A stretch of 54,701 nt of DNA from positions 1-54,701 of the forward strand of contig JAPWUU010000004.1 in NCBI GenBank assembly GCA_028275365.1, in the 5' to 3' direction. The notes under the pieces are model-generated. The model had not been told where the DNA came from. It worked only from the letters and a program-made list of their open reading frames with translations, and ran no database searches. This stretch comes from Candidatus Caldatribacterium sp. (GTDB lineage Bacteria > Atribacterota > Atribacteria > Atribacterales > Caldatribacteriaceae). Each line of letters starts with the position of its first letter. Positions within the stretch are counted from its first letter, which is position 1. The translations under genes and the position numbers were made by a program. Below are positions 32,337-39,284 of the stretch, in pieces.

Positions 32337-33386
32337 TCATCCCCTCCCCAGGACCCCATACCGGAGGGAAAAAAGGATGCTCTCCACTTCAGTTTTCCCT
32401 CCCAGGCGAGTACGTACTCTCTGAGAAATCTCTTGCGCAAGGTAGGCGAAGAACTCCCGGTATCGTTCCCAGGCCATAAGGTGTTCTAAGGCCTCTTCGG
32501 CTGTTTTGGCTTCCCACACCGCTTTCCAGAACCTCCCCGGTAAACCAAAGCGGACAAGGTGAGCAAAGAGGATTTCCCGCCGGGCATCGGCCACCTCGTG
32601 GTGGAGGTCGAAGATGCCTCCGGCCACCTTGACCATCTTCCCTATCTGGCCGAGGAGCACAACTTGAGCGATCCCCTCCCTCTTGCAGACCTCAAGGGCG
32701 AATCCGAGGAAGGTCCCGACCTCGACCGTGGCCTCTTCGGGGAAGCCGAGTTTTCGGGCCCAGGCTCTTCCGTGGTTTCCGAAAACAAGGTAAACTCCTC
32801 CCCCAAGGAGGGCCCGCTGGTGGAGGTGCAACCGGATAGTTTCCTGGAAAGCCTCGCAGGAGATGGGGCGGACGAAGCCCGTGGTGCCAAGGATGGATAT
32901 CCCCCCCACGATGCCAAGGAGGGGATTGCAGGTTTTCCGAGCAATCTCCTCACCCCGGGGGATGGTGATCTCTACCCACCCACCGAGGCCTTCGGGGAGG
33001 ACTTCCCGGAGATTCTCGGTGATTTGCCGGCGAGGAGAAGGATTGATGGCCCACGCTCCTTGGGGAAGTAGCAGTCCCGGCCGGGTGACCTTCCCCACTC
33101 CAGTACCCCCGGTGATGAGGATGTCTCCCCCAGGAACTGGGGTGAAGCGGACCCTTATGAGGGCGTTCGAGGTGACATCATGGGCTTCACCGCAGGGTTT
33201 CTCGGTTTCGGCCCAACATGCCCTACCCTTCTGGGTGGTGGCAACAGTCACCCTGGTCTTCCCTCCCTGAGGTAGGGTAACCTCCACCACATCCTGGGAT
33301 TCGCCGAGGAACCTCAGGGCGGCGGCCTTCGCGCAGGCGGCGGCACAGGTTCCCGTGGTGGGGATAAGGACGCGTGGGTCAAGCAT
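32337..33386 (-). CDS. cbiD: Cobalt-precorrin-5B C1-methyltransferase
   Basis: The 349-residue protein is CbiD. It has the N-terminal TTGTCAAACAKAA signature, TGGTGVGKVTRPGLLLPQGAWAINP in the middle, the IPRGEEIARKTCNPLLGIVGGISILGTTG stretch, and the LLGQIGKMVKVAGGIFDLHH segment. It methylates C1 of cobalt-precorrin-5B using SAM. It overlaps the cbiC stop by 8 nt. This gene is diagnostic of the anaerobic (early cobalt insertion) pathway. Confidence 0.96.
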   Translation of the reverse strand: MLDPRVLIPTTGTCAAACAKAAALRFLGESQDVVEVTLPQGGKTRVTVATTQKGRACWAETEKPCGEAHDVTSNALIRVRFTPVPGGDILITGGTGVGKVTRPGLLLPQGAWAINPSPRRQITENLREVLPEGLGGWVEITIPRGEEIARKTCNPLLGIVGGISILGTTGFVRPISCEAFQETIRLHLHQRALLGGGVYLVFGNHGRAWARKLGFPEEATVEVGTFLGFALEVCKREGIAQVVLLGQIGKMVKVAGGIFDLHHEVADARREILFAHLVRFGLPGRFWKAVWEAKTAEEALEHLMAWERYREFFAYLAQEISQRVRTRLGGKTEVESILFSLRYGVLGRG

Positions 33387-33999
33387 GGTGCACTCTCCGC
33401 AGGAATTCCCGAAGCAAAGCGTTCAGAGCGGCCACTGCGATGGGGCTTCCTCCCCGGGGGCCACGGAGCACCAGAGCAGGAATAGGGAGGCGCAGAAGCT
33501 CCTCTTTCACCTTTGCAGCGCCAACGAATCCCACAGGACAGGCGAGCACCCAGTCGACCCGGTACCCTCTTGCTATCCACTCAAGGAGCCGCCCAAGACC
33601 TGTGGGGGAATTTCCGAAGACGAAGCCCCGGATGTCCTGCTCGCAGGCAAAATCCACCGAGGCTGCAACCCGGGTAAGGCGGTGCTTTCTGGCTCTTTGG
33701 TCGCACGCTTGAGTGTGCACGAAGGTGGCAAGCTGCACTCCAGATTTTCTCAGGAGCTTCTCGTTCACACCGCTTTGCACCATCGCCACGTCGCAGAAAA
33801 TGGTATACCCCGGGGTCAGGCTCTCGAAGAAACGCTCGACGAATCCTTCGTTGATCACAACAAGTGGAAGGAGCGAGAAGTCGGCTGTGGCATGGACAAT
33901 CCGCTCAAAGAGGAAGGCGTACGCTTCAGGCAGGGCGTAGGATGGAAGGATACTCCGGATCATCCTGAGGCTCAGCCGCTCAATGCCCTGTCCCCGCAT
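33379..33999 (-). CDS. cbiC: Cobalt-precorrin-8 methylmutase
   Basis: The 206-residue enzyme is CbiC. It has ERIVHATADFS with the catalytic histidine, DVAMVQSGVN, the FVFGNSPTGLGRLLEWI segment and VGFVGAAKVKEELL. It shifts the C11 methyl to C12, forming hydrogenobyrinate-type products. The chosen ATG gives a start (GIERLSLRMIRS) in line with other CbiC proteins. It overlaps the end of cbiK by 20 nt. Confidence 0.95.
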   Translation of the reverse strand: MRGQGIERLSLRMIRSILPSYALPEAYAFLFERIVHATADFSLLPLVVINEGFVERFFESLTPGYTIFCDVAMVQSGVNEKLLRKSGVQLATFVHTQACDQRARKHRLTRVAASVDFACEQDIRGFVFGNSPTGLGRLLEWIARGYRVDWVLACPVGFVGAAKVKEELLRLPIPALVLRGPRGGSPIAVAALNALLREFLRRVHHA

Positions 34000-34774
34000 A
34001 GGTGAGGAGTTCCTCCACCCTTTCCCAGAGCATCCTTACGAAGGCCTCCTCCTGAAGGAGTCCCCGGGGGAGAACTTCCACCGTGAACCCTTCTTCCTCG
34101 AGTCTTTCCCTGAGGGAACCACGGCCTTCGGCGATGTCGTTTTTGAAGTGGTGCCCGACAAAGAACATGAGGGGCCAGAGAATAACCCTCTGCACGCTCT
34201 TTTTGAGCCTTGGGAGGAGCTCTGCAAGGCTCGGGTTTCCTTCAAGCACCACCACACCGCTTTGGGGGCCGAAAGCTCGAATGAGGAGCCCATCAAACTC
34301 CCTGTAGGCAGCTTCGCCCTCTCTGCTTCCGTGTCCTACAAAGACAATGGCTGTACCCTGGTCTTTGAGGTACGGGGTCACAAGGGGGGTGAGGGTGGTG
34401 ACCACCGCTTTCTGGTCTTCCGACGTTCCAAGGAGTGCCCGCCCAAAGAGCATTGCCGCAAAGAGGGGATTCCCCCGGATGTCCCTGAGGGCGGTGAGGG
34501 TGGTGCAGAACTTCAAGACCGAGGTGTACACCGCTCCGGGAACGACAGAAAGCGGCTGGACGACCACACGGGTGTACCCTGCGTCGTGAATTCGTCCGAA
34601 GGTGGTGAGGAGACCCTCCATCCCGTGGTGCCTTTGCACTGTGGGGGAGACAAAAGACGAGAAAACCCCGACTCCTCTCAGGACTTCCTGTGCCCGCTTC
34701 AGGAAGTCTTCAAAGTCCTCCAGGGGCTCCGGTTGCGTTGTTCCAAAAGCCGCAAAGAGTATGGCGGTCCTCAT
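33980..34774 (-). CDS. cbiK: Anaerobic cobaltochelatase (sirohydrochlorin cobalt-lyase)
   Basis: The 264-residue protein fits CbiK in length and sequence. It has AAFGTTQPEPLEDFEDFL at the start, a duplicated chelatase domain with VGHGSREGEAAYREFD (metal-binding His), and WPLMFFVGHHFKNDIAEG near the end. It inserts cobalt into sirohydrochlorin as the first committed step of the anaerobic pathway. No signal peptide is seen. The ATG at 34774 follows GAGG and lies 23 nt after the terminator stem. A longer reading of the frame crosses the riboswitch and is not real. It heads the operon. Confidence 0.94.
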   Translation of the reverse strand: MRTAILFAAFGTTQPEPLEDFEDFLKRAQEVLRGVGVFSSFVSPTVQRHHGMEGLLTTFGRIHDAGYTRVVVQPLSVVPGAVYTSVLKFCTTLTALRDIRGNPLFAAMLFGRALLGTSEDQKAVVTTLTPLVTPYLKDQGTAIVFVGHGSREGEAAYREFDGLLIRAFGPQSGVVVLEGNPSLAELLPRLKKSVQRVILWPLMFFVGHHFKNDIAEGRGSLRERLEEEGFTVEVLPRGLLQEEAFVRMLWERVEELLTYAGTGH

Positions 34775-34779
34775 CGTCC

Positions 34780-34822
34780 TCAAAAAAAGCAAAACTCCGT
34801 TCTCTGTCCTCCGCAGAGAACG
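34780..34822 (-). terminator. Intrinsic terminator forming the riboswitch expression platform
   Basis: On the minus strand CGTTCTCTG (34822-34814) and CAGAGAACG (34806-34798) form a 9-bp stem with a 7-nt loop, followed by a T-rich tract ending in seven Ts at about 34787-34781. It lies between the cobalamin aptamer and the cbiK start codon, as expected for B12-dependent premature termination. Confidence 0.85.
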
Positions 34823-34835
34823 AGCACCGCTTCCC

Positions 34836-34985
34836 GGGCCGGTCTCCTGACTCGAAGGTCCAAGCCTACTCGGCCCGCCTTCCCGGACTTTCTCCGGTGG
34901 CATCGTGGGCCTTTCGTCCCTTCTCACAGTGGCGGGACCGTGCCGGATTTGCACCGGCTTCCCGAACACCCGGGAAGGACCTTTT
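34836..34985 (-). promoter_or_regulatory. Cobalamin (AdoCbl) riboswitch
   Basis: The minus strand contains the hallmark core GCCGGTGCAAATCCGGC, the CGGTCCCGCCACTGTGA box (about 34924-34958) and the conserved 3' GAGTCAGGAGACCGGCC (about 34838-34855). A closing helix pairs AAGGTCC with GGACCTT (34855-34861 with 34977-34983). It precedes the cbi operon and an intrinsic terminator, so high B12 should switch the operon off. Confidence 0.95.
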
Positions 34986-34991
34986 CCCCAT

Positions 34992-35000
34992 ATTATACCA
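34992..35000 (-). promoter_or_regulatory. Extended -10 promoter of the cobalamin operon
   Basis: TGGTATAAT reads on the minus strand (35000-34992), placing the start just upstream of the riboswitch. It is only 10 nt from the -10 box of the opposite promoter. Confidence 0.75.
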
Positions 35001-35006
35001 TGGGCG

Positions 35007-35015
35007 TGGTACAAT
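35007..35015 (+). promoter_or_regulatory. Extended -10 promoter of the YjbQ-family gene
   Basis: TGGTACAAT at 35007-35015 precedes the gene at 35049 and would give a leader of about 27 nt with Shine-Dalgarno GGGGAGGG. It overlaps the spacer region of the divergent cobalamin promoter. Confidence 0.7.
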
Positions 35016-35048
35016 AAAACACAAAGGTAGCCAGGGGAGGGATAGCGC

Positions 35049-35444
35049 ATGCTCCAGACAATAACGCTTGAGACCACGGCGAAAGAAGAAGTCATCGACA
35101 TCACGGATCAGGTGGCCCGGATTGTGGCGGAAGCCCAGGTTGAGGAAGCTGGAGTCTTTGTCTACGTCCCTCACGGCGATGCGGCGGTCAACATCCAGGC
35201 AGGGAGACCCAAAACTTCGGAGCCGCCGCTCAACGACCTCTTGAAGAAGGTCCTGGAGAGAGAAGAGTTTGAGAAGCCGGAAACCGGTGCGGCCTTTGTG
35301 GCCCCCACAGAGGTCCTCATCGCCCACCGAGGCAGGCTCCTTCTTGGGGAGGACCAGCGAATCTACTTCTACGAGTTCAACGGTCCAAAGAAGCGTTCGG
35401 TGTACGTCCTCGTCATTCCCTCTTCCGCCCGCTGGGGGAACTGA
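35049..35444 (+). CDS. YjbQ/UPF0047 family protein
   Basis: The 131-residue protein belongs to the UPF0047 (YjbQ) family. It has ITDQVARIVAEA, the VYVPHGDAAVNIQ strand that corresponds to the family's 'hhTtaal.ine' site, and the C-terminal LLGEDQRIYFYEFNGPKKRSVYVLVI. The usual double His-Thr-Thr stretch is changed here to PHGDA, which may alter metal or ligand binding. Family members have weak thiamin-phosphate synthase activity and an unsettled role. It is divergent from the cobalamin operon and monocistronic; it converges with the UPF0316 gene. Confidence 0.87.
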   Translation: MLQTITLETTAKEEVIDITDQVARIVAEAQVEEAGVFVYVPHGDAAVNIQAGRPKTSEPPLNDLLKKVLEREEFEKPETGAAFVAPTEVLIAHRGRLLLGEDQRIYFYEFNGPKKRSVYVLVIPSSARWGN

Positions 35445-35463
35445 GTCACTCGTTCCCCCGCGC

Positions 35464-35997
35464 TCACTGCCCTTCGGGGAAGACTCCGGCGTGGGCTGCC
35501 CGGATGTCCTCCACCGAGAAAAAAGCCGAAGGGCTGACGGCGCGAATGATGCTGAGGACTTTCCGAAGGTCCCTTCGCCGGACCACGGTGAAAATGAGTT
35601 TCACCGGCCCCCGGGCACCCTGCCCATCGAAAACCGTGACGCCAAATCCTTCGCTCTTTAGGGCAGAAAAGAGTCGTTCTCCGTCCTGCTGCAGGATCAC
35701 CCGCACAATGACGTACCCTATGGCGAACCACTCTTCAATGTAGATACCCAAGAAGTTCCCCAGAGCAAATCCTGCGGCGTACCCCAGGAAGGCGACTGGG
35801 GTCCTCGTGTGGGTGATGAGCCGGCTCACCACCACAATCCAGATGAGGACCTCGACGAACCCAAGGAGTGGGGCAAGGCTCCTTTTCCCTCGGGCAGTGA
35901 GGATGATGCGCAGGGTCCCCAGGCTCACGTCGCCTACCCGGGAAGCGAAGACAAAAAGTGGCAATATGACGTTTCCGTACCAGTCGAACCCCTCCAT
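35464..35997 (-). CDS. UPF0316/DUF2179 membrane protein
   Basis: The 177-residue protein has three membrane helices in its first 100 residues (ILPLFVFASRVGDVSLGTLRII, LLGFVEVLIWIVVVSRL, FLGYAAGFALGNFLGIYIE). A cytoplasmic DUF2179 domain follows at about 110-175 (GEGFGVTVFDGQGARGPVKLI-like core). This is the plan of the UPF0316 family, which has no assigned function. Shine-Dalgarno GGGAG precedes the ATG. It starts 9 nt after the esterase gene stop and is the last gene of that run. Confidence 0.9.
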   Translation of the reverse strand: MEGFDWYGNVILPLFVFASRVGDVSLGTLRIILTARGKRSLAPLLGFVEVLIWIVVVSRLITHTRTPVAFLGYAAGFALGNFLGIYIEEWFAIGYVIVRVILQQDGERLFSALKSEGFGVTVFDGQGARGPVKLIFTVVRRRDLRKVLSIIRAVSPSAFFSVEDIRAAHAGVFPEGQ

Positions 35998-36006
35998 GGT
36001 TCTCCC

Positions 36007-37065
36007 CTATTGTACCACGACGTTTTTGGTTTTCCGCTCAAGAAGGGCACGAAAGATTGGGGCGAAGGCGCCTTCCTGGTCGAAGTCGGAGTTGAGGACA
36101 AAAAGCGTTCCCCCGTGACCCACGTTCGGGACCACAAAGAGGGAAGCGGTGTTGTTCTTCTCAAGGAGCTTCGCGAGGAGCTTCTCCGATTGCTCCCTGG
36201 GAGTGATTTCGTCCCTTTCTCCAACCACAAGAACATAGGAGATATGGGTGTGCTCCACCTGGAAAACCGGGGAGAGCTCCCTGAGGTTGTTCCTTCCCTC
36301 AAAGAGGTCGAAGAATACCCGGCGAATGAGGTTTTTGAAGGGGATATCGAGGGTTTCGTCATATGCGGGAAGGTCGTAGGGGCCACTCAAGAGGAATACC
36401 TGGGTGATGCTCCTGTATACCTCCTCCGGGAGCACACCATGCTGCACGGTGGTCAGGGCCACAAGATGCGCCCCGGCAGAGTGACCACAGAGGACGAACT
36501 GCTTCTGTCCCCCGTATGCTTCGACATGGGCAAAAAGCCAAAGCAGTGCCTGGCGAATATCCCCGAGGATTCCCGAGAAGCGGACCTTCGGGTAGACCCG
36601 GTAGTCCAGGCTCACGAAGAGGTACCCCGCTTTGAGGACCTCCCGGGCGAAGTGGCTGTAGAGGACCTCATCCTTTGAACCTCCAATCCAGGTTCCCCCG
36701 TGGACGAAGACGAACACCGGAAGCTTTTCGCCACTGCGAAGACGTAAAGGCACGAGGATATCGAGTGCCTGTCCCTTCTTTTTCCCGTAAGGGATATCCT
36801 TGTAGACCAGGGCTTCGGCGTAGTCGGCAAGGATTGGAGGAGGCATGAAGAGGGGCTTGCCCGTCTCCGGTCTTTTCAGGCCAAAAAAGCGGGCGAATTC
36901 GTCTTTCATCCTCTCGTTTTCCCAAAAAGAAAAGGCGAACTGCTCTTCAAGCTTTCGAGAGAGGATTGCGGCAGCGTTCTCTAAGGAGATGTAGCTCAGA
37001 AGGAGGAAGAAGAGCACGAGAACCGTTGTGCTCTGGAGTGCCGGGGTATGCCTTTTGCGGATCAT
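36007..37065 (-). CDS. Alpha/beta-hydrolase esterase, membrane anchored
   Basis: The 352-residue protein begins with an uncleaved hydrophobic segment (about 13-36). It then has the alpha/beta-hydrolase fold of the HSL/BD-FAE-like group: the oxyanion-hole motif VFVHGGTW, nucleophile elbow GHSAGAH, a likely acid in VVGERDEITP, and a histidine in NVGHGG. It may deacylate a cell-envelope or carbohydrate ester. Its start overlaps the pbpC stop by 4 nt (ATGA). This links it to the PBP1C/alpha-2-macroglobulin unit and suggests a periplasmic-side role. Confidence 0.87.
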   Translation of the reverse strand: MIRKRHTPALQSTTVLVLFFLLLSYISLENAAAILSRKLEEQFAFSFWENERMKDEFARFFGLKRPETGKPLFMPPPILADYAEALVYKDIPYGKKKGQALDILVPLRLRSGEKLPVFVFVHGGTWIGGSKDEVLYSHFAREVLKAGYLFVSLDYRVYPKVRFSGILGDIRQALLWLFAHVEAYGGQKQFVLCGHSAGAHLVALTTVQHGVLPEEVYRSITQVFLLSGPYDLPAYDETLDIPFKNLIRRVFFDLFEGRNNLRELSPVFQVEHTHISYVLVVGERDEITPREQSEKLLAKLLEKNNTASLFVVPNVGHGGTLFVLNSDFDQEGAFAPIFRALLERKTKNVVVQ

Positions 37066-39284
37066 GGCGAGGGAGCTCCGAAGTCCCTTCGAGTTTTTGC
37101 GAAGGTTGTGGGGCTCACCACAACCTCGGTGGTATCACTCTGGCCGCTTTTGTCAGAGGCGATGATACGGTGCTCTCCCGGGGGAAGGGAGACGAAGAGG
37201 GTCCCCCCAGGCTGACTCTGTCCGGCGTATGCTCCATCCACGAACCAGAAGATAGGTCCCTTTCCCCCCTCGGCGCGAAGGGGAAGACGGAGAAAAGATG
37301 CACCGGGGAAGGTGAAGTACCGCCGGCCGGAGACCGGGGAGACGATGGCAAGAGGAACGACGTCTGGTCTCCCCAGGGCAGCCTGGACTTCCCCAGGCCA
37401 GGGGAAGGATGGATTTTCCAGGGAAGTGGCATGGAGGTCGCAGACCTCAAGGGGAGAGACGCCCTTGAGGAAGGGTGCAAGGATTTTTCCCTCACAGCGG
37501 GCTGAGGCGATTTTCCCTGAAATCGGACAGACCTCCCGCCACGTTACATCCTCGGGGCACTCATACCACACCCGTTCTCTCCCCATAAGGTACTCCATGA
37601 TGCGCAGGGCACAGGGAGCGGCAAGACGTATCCCCACGAGTTCCTCGTGAGGCAGGCCCTGGGGATCCCCAAACCACACAAGGACCGTGTAACGGGGGTT
37701 GTACGCCACGGTCCAGGCGTCCCGAAAGCCGTAAGAAGTTCCGGTTTTGAAAGCACAAAGGGGTGTGGGGAGTGTCCTTTTGGGGAGAGGGTTGAAGCGG
37801 AAACGGTCGGCAAGGATTTCGGCAACCATGTAGGCACTTCCTGGAGAGAATACCCGCTTTTTCTGCGGATTTTCGTCCTCACGGAAAAAACTCAGGGGAA
37901 TTGCCTCCCCAAGACGGGAGAGGGCGGTGTACGCCCTGGCGAGTTCCAGGGGCGTCACCTCGCATCCTCCAAGGACCAGGGCGTCCCCGTAGAAATCGGC
38001 GCCCCTTTGCAGCCTGGAGAATCCCAAGGTCTGCAGAAGACCCAGAACGTCCTCAAGGCCAACCTTTCGAGCCACCCGTACGGCCGGGACGTTCAGGGAC
38101 AGGGCCAGGGCCATCTCGCAGCTCACCGGTCCCCGGAAACCTTCGTCGAAGTTGCGGGGGACGTTCCCGCGAAGGCCAAAAGGGGTGTCAGCGATGATGC
38201 TTGAAGGAACAAGAAGCCCCCGGTCGAATGCCCGGGCGTACACAAAGGGCTTCAGGGCGGAACCCGGAGAACGGGGGGCCTGAAGGCAGTCCACAAAAGC
38301 CTGCTCGGGATTTCTGCGGAAACGGGCGTTCCCCACATAGGCGAGGATTGCGCCGGTACTGTTCTCCACCACCACCGTGCAGGCGGTGATTTCCCGGGGT
38401 AGAGTGACCAAAGCCTCGTCGAGGAGCCGCTCGAGCCACTCCTCGAGGGAAAAGGAAAGGGAGGAGAAGACCCGGGGTGAGGTTGTGGTTTGCCGCAGGA
38501 ACCAGGCGGCGTGGTATGCCAGACGGGGAAAGCCCCGGGGGGTGGGAGGGGGAGAAGAGGTGTACAGGGCGTATTCTTCCTGAGAGATGATGCCCCTGCG
38601 GCAGAGGCGTTCAAGAAGGGCGTTCCGCCGCCTCAGGAAACCTTCGGGGTTTTTGTCAGGCCGGAACCTTTCCGGGGCAGGGAAAAGGCTCACCAGGGAA
38701 GCGGCCTCAAGAAGGGTGAGGTCCTTCGCGCTTTTGCCGAAGTAGTACCAGGAAGCGGCCTCAACCCCTTTGATGTTGCCCCCGAGGGGAATCCGGTTGA
38801 GGTACGACTCGAGGATGTCCTCCTTTTTCAGGACGCGCTCGAGGCGCAGCGCCAGAAGGCATTCGCTGAGTTTCCCCTTCAGGGTCCTTTCCCGGGGCAG
38901 AACGAGCCGCACAAGCTGTGTGGTGATGGTGGAGGCTCCGGAGACCACCTTCCGGGCACGCAGATTCTGCCAGATTGCCCGGCCCAGGGCGAGGAAATCC
39001 ACGCCAGGGTGGCTGAAGAATCTCCGGTCCTCGCTCTCCACCGCAAGGAGGGGAATCCACTTCCCCATCTCTTTGAGGGGCACTGGAATGAGCCATGCAT
39101 CGTCTGGGGAGCGAAGAAGGCAAAGCAACTGTCCCTCCCGGTCGTAGAGCGCAAAAGAAGGAGTATAGGTACAAAAAGGAGCCACCTCAAGGGGGAGGGA
39201 GAGCAGGCACAACCCTCCCCCACAAAGCACCACACTTCCTAAAAGTACACTCCAGAGGATGCTCTGTCTTCTTTTCCGCATCAT
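37062..39284 (-). CDS. pbpC: Penicillin-binding protein 1C (bifunctional peptidoglycan synthase)
   Basis: The 740-residue protein has an N-terminal membrane anchor. The GT51 transglycosylase domain shows ESEDRRFFSHPGVDFLALGRA with catalytic Glu, and GASTITTQLVRL. The transpeptidase domain carries SxxK as SPGSALKPF, SLNVPA (SxN) and KTGTSYG. A C-terminal BiPBP_C domain follows (about 650-740). This is the PBP1C architecture. The start may be the ATG at 39284 (overlapping the upstream stop) or 39281 (TGATG). It is coupled to the alpha-2-macroglobulin gene, the same pairing as yfhM-pbpC in enterobacteria, where the two are thought to repair the wall and trap invading proteases. Confidence 0.95.
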   Translation of the reverse strand: MMRKRRQSILWSVLLGSVVLCGGGLCLLSLPLEVAPFCTYTPSFALYDREGQLLCLLRSPDDAWLIPVPLKEMGKWIPLLAVESEDRRFFSHPGVDFLALGRAIWQNLRARKVVSGASTITTQLVRLVLPRERTLKGKLSECLLALRLERVLKKEDILESYLNRIPLGGNIKGVEAASWYYFGKSAKDLTLLEAASLVSLFPAPERFRPDKNPEGFLRRRNALLERLCRRGIISQEEYALYTSSPPPTPRGFPRLAYHAAWFLRQTTTSPRVFSSLSFSLEEWLERLLDEALVTLPREITACTVVVENSTGAILAYVGNARFRRNPEQAFVDCLQAPRSPGSALKPFVYARAFDRGLLVPSSIIADTPFGLRGNVPRNFDEGFRGPVSCEMALALSLNVPAVRVARKVGLEDVLGLLQTLGFSRLQRGADFYGDALVLGGCEVTPLELARAYTALSRLGEAIPLSFFREDENPQKKRVFSPGSAYMVAEILADRFRFNPLPKRTLPTPLCAFKTGTSYGFRDAWTVAYNPRYTVLVWFGDPQGLPHEELVGIRLAAPCALRIMEYLMGRERVWYECPEDVTWREVCPISGKIASARCEGKILAPFLKGVSPLEVCDLHATSLENPSFPWPGEVQAALGRPDVVPLAIVSPVSGRRYFTFPGASFLRLPLRAEGGKGPIFWFVDGAYAGQSQPGGTLFVSLPPGEHRIIASDKSGQSDTTEVVVSPTTFAKTRRDFGAPSP

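Noticed and set aside
33983-35017. Long + strand frames antisense to cbiK and the riboswitch, and similar antisense frames elsewhere
   Set aside because: They mirror well-supported genes, lack homology and arise from the GC-rich codon use of the opposite strand.
34775-35104. N-terminal extension of cbiK across the leader
   Set aside because: This sequence is the cobalamin riboswitch and terminator; CbiK homology starts at 34774.
36009-36017. TGGTACAAT on the minus strand upstream of the UPF0316 gene as a promoter
   Set aside because: It encodes the last codons of the esterase gene, and a start there would exclude the Shine-Dalgarno of the next gene; probably chance.
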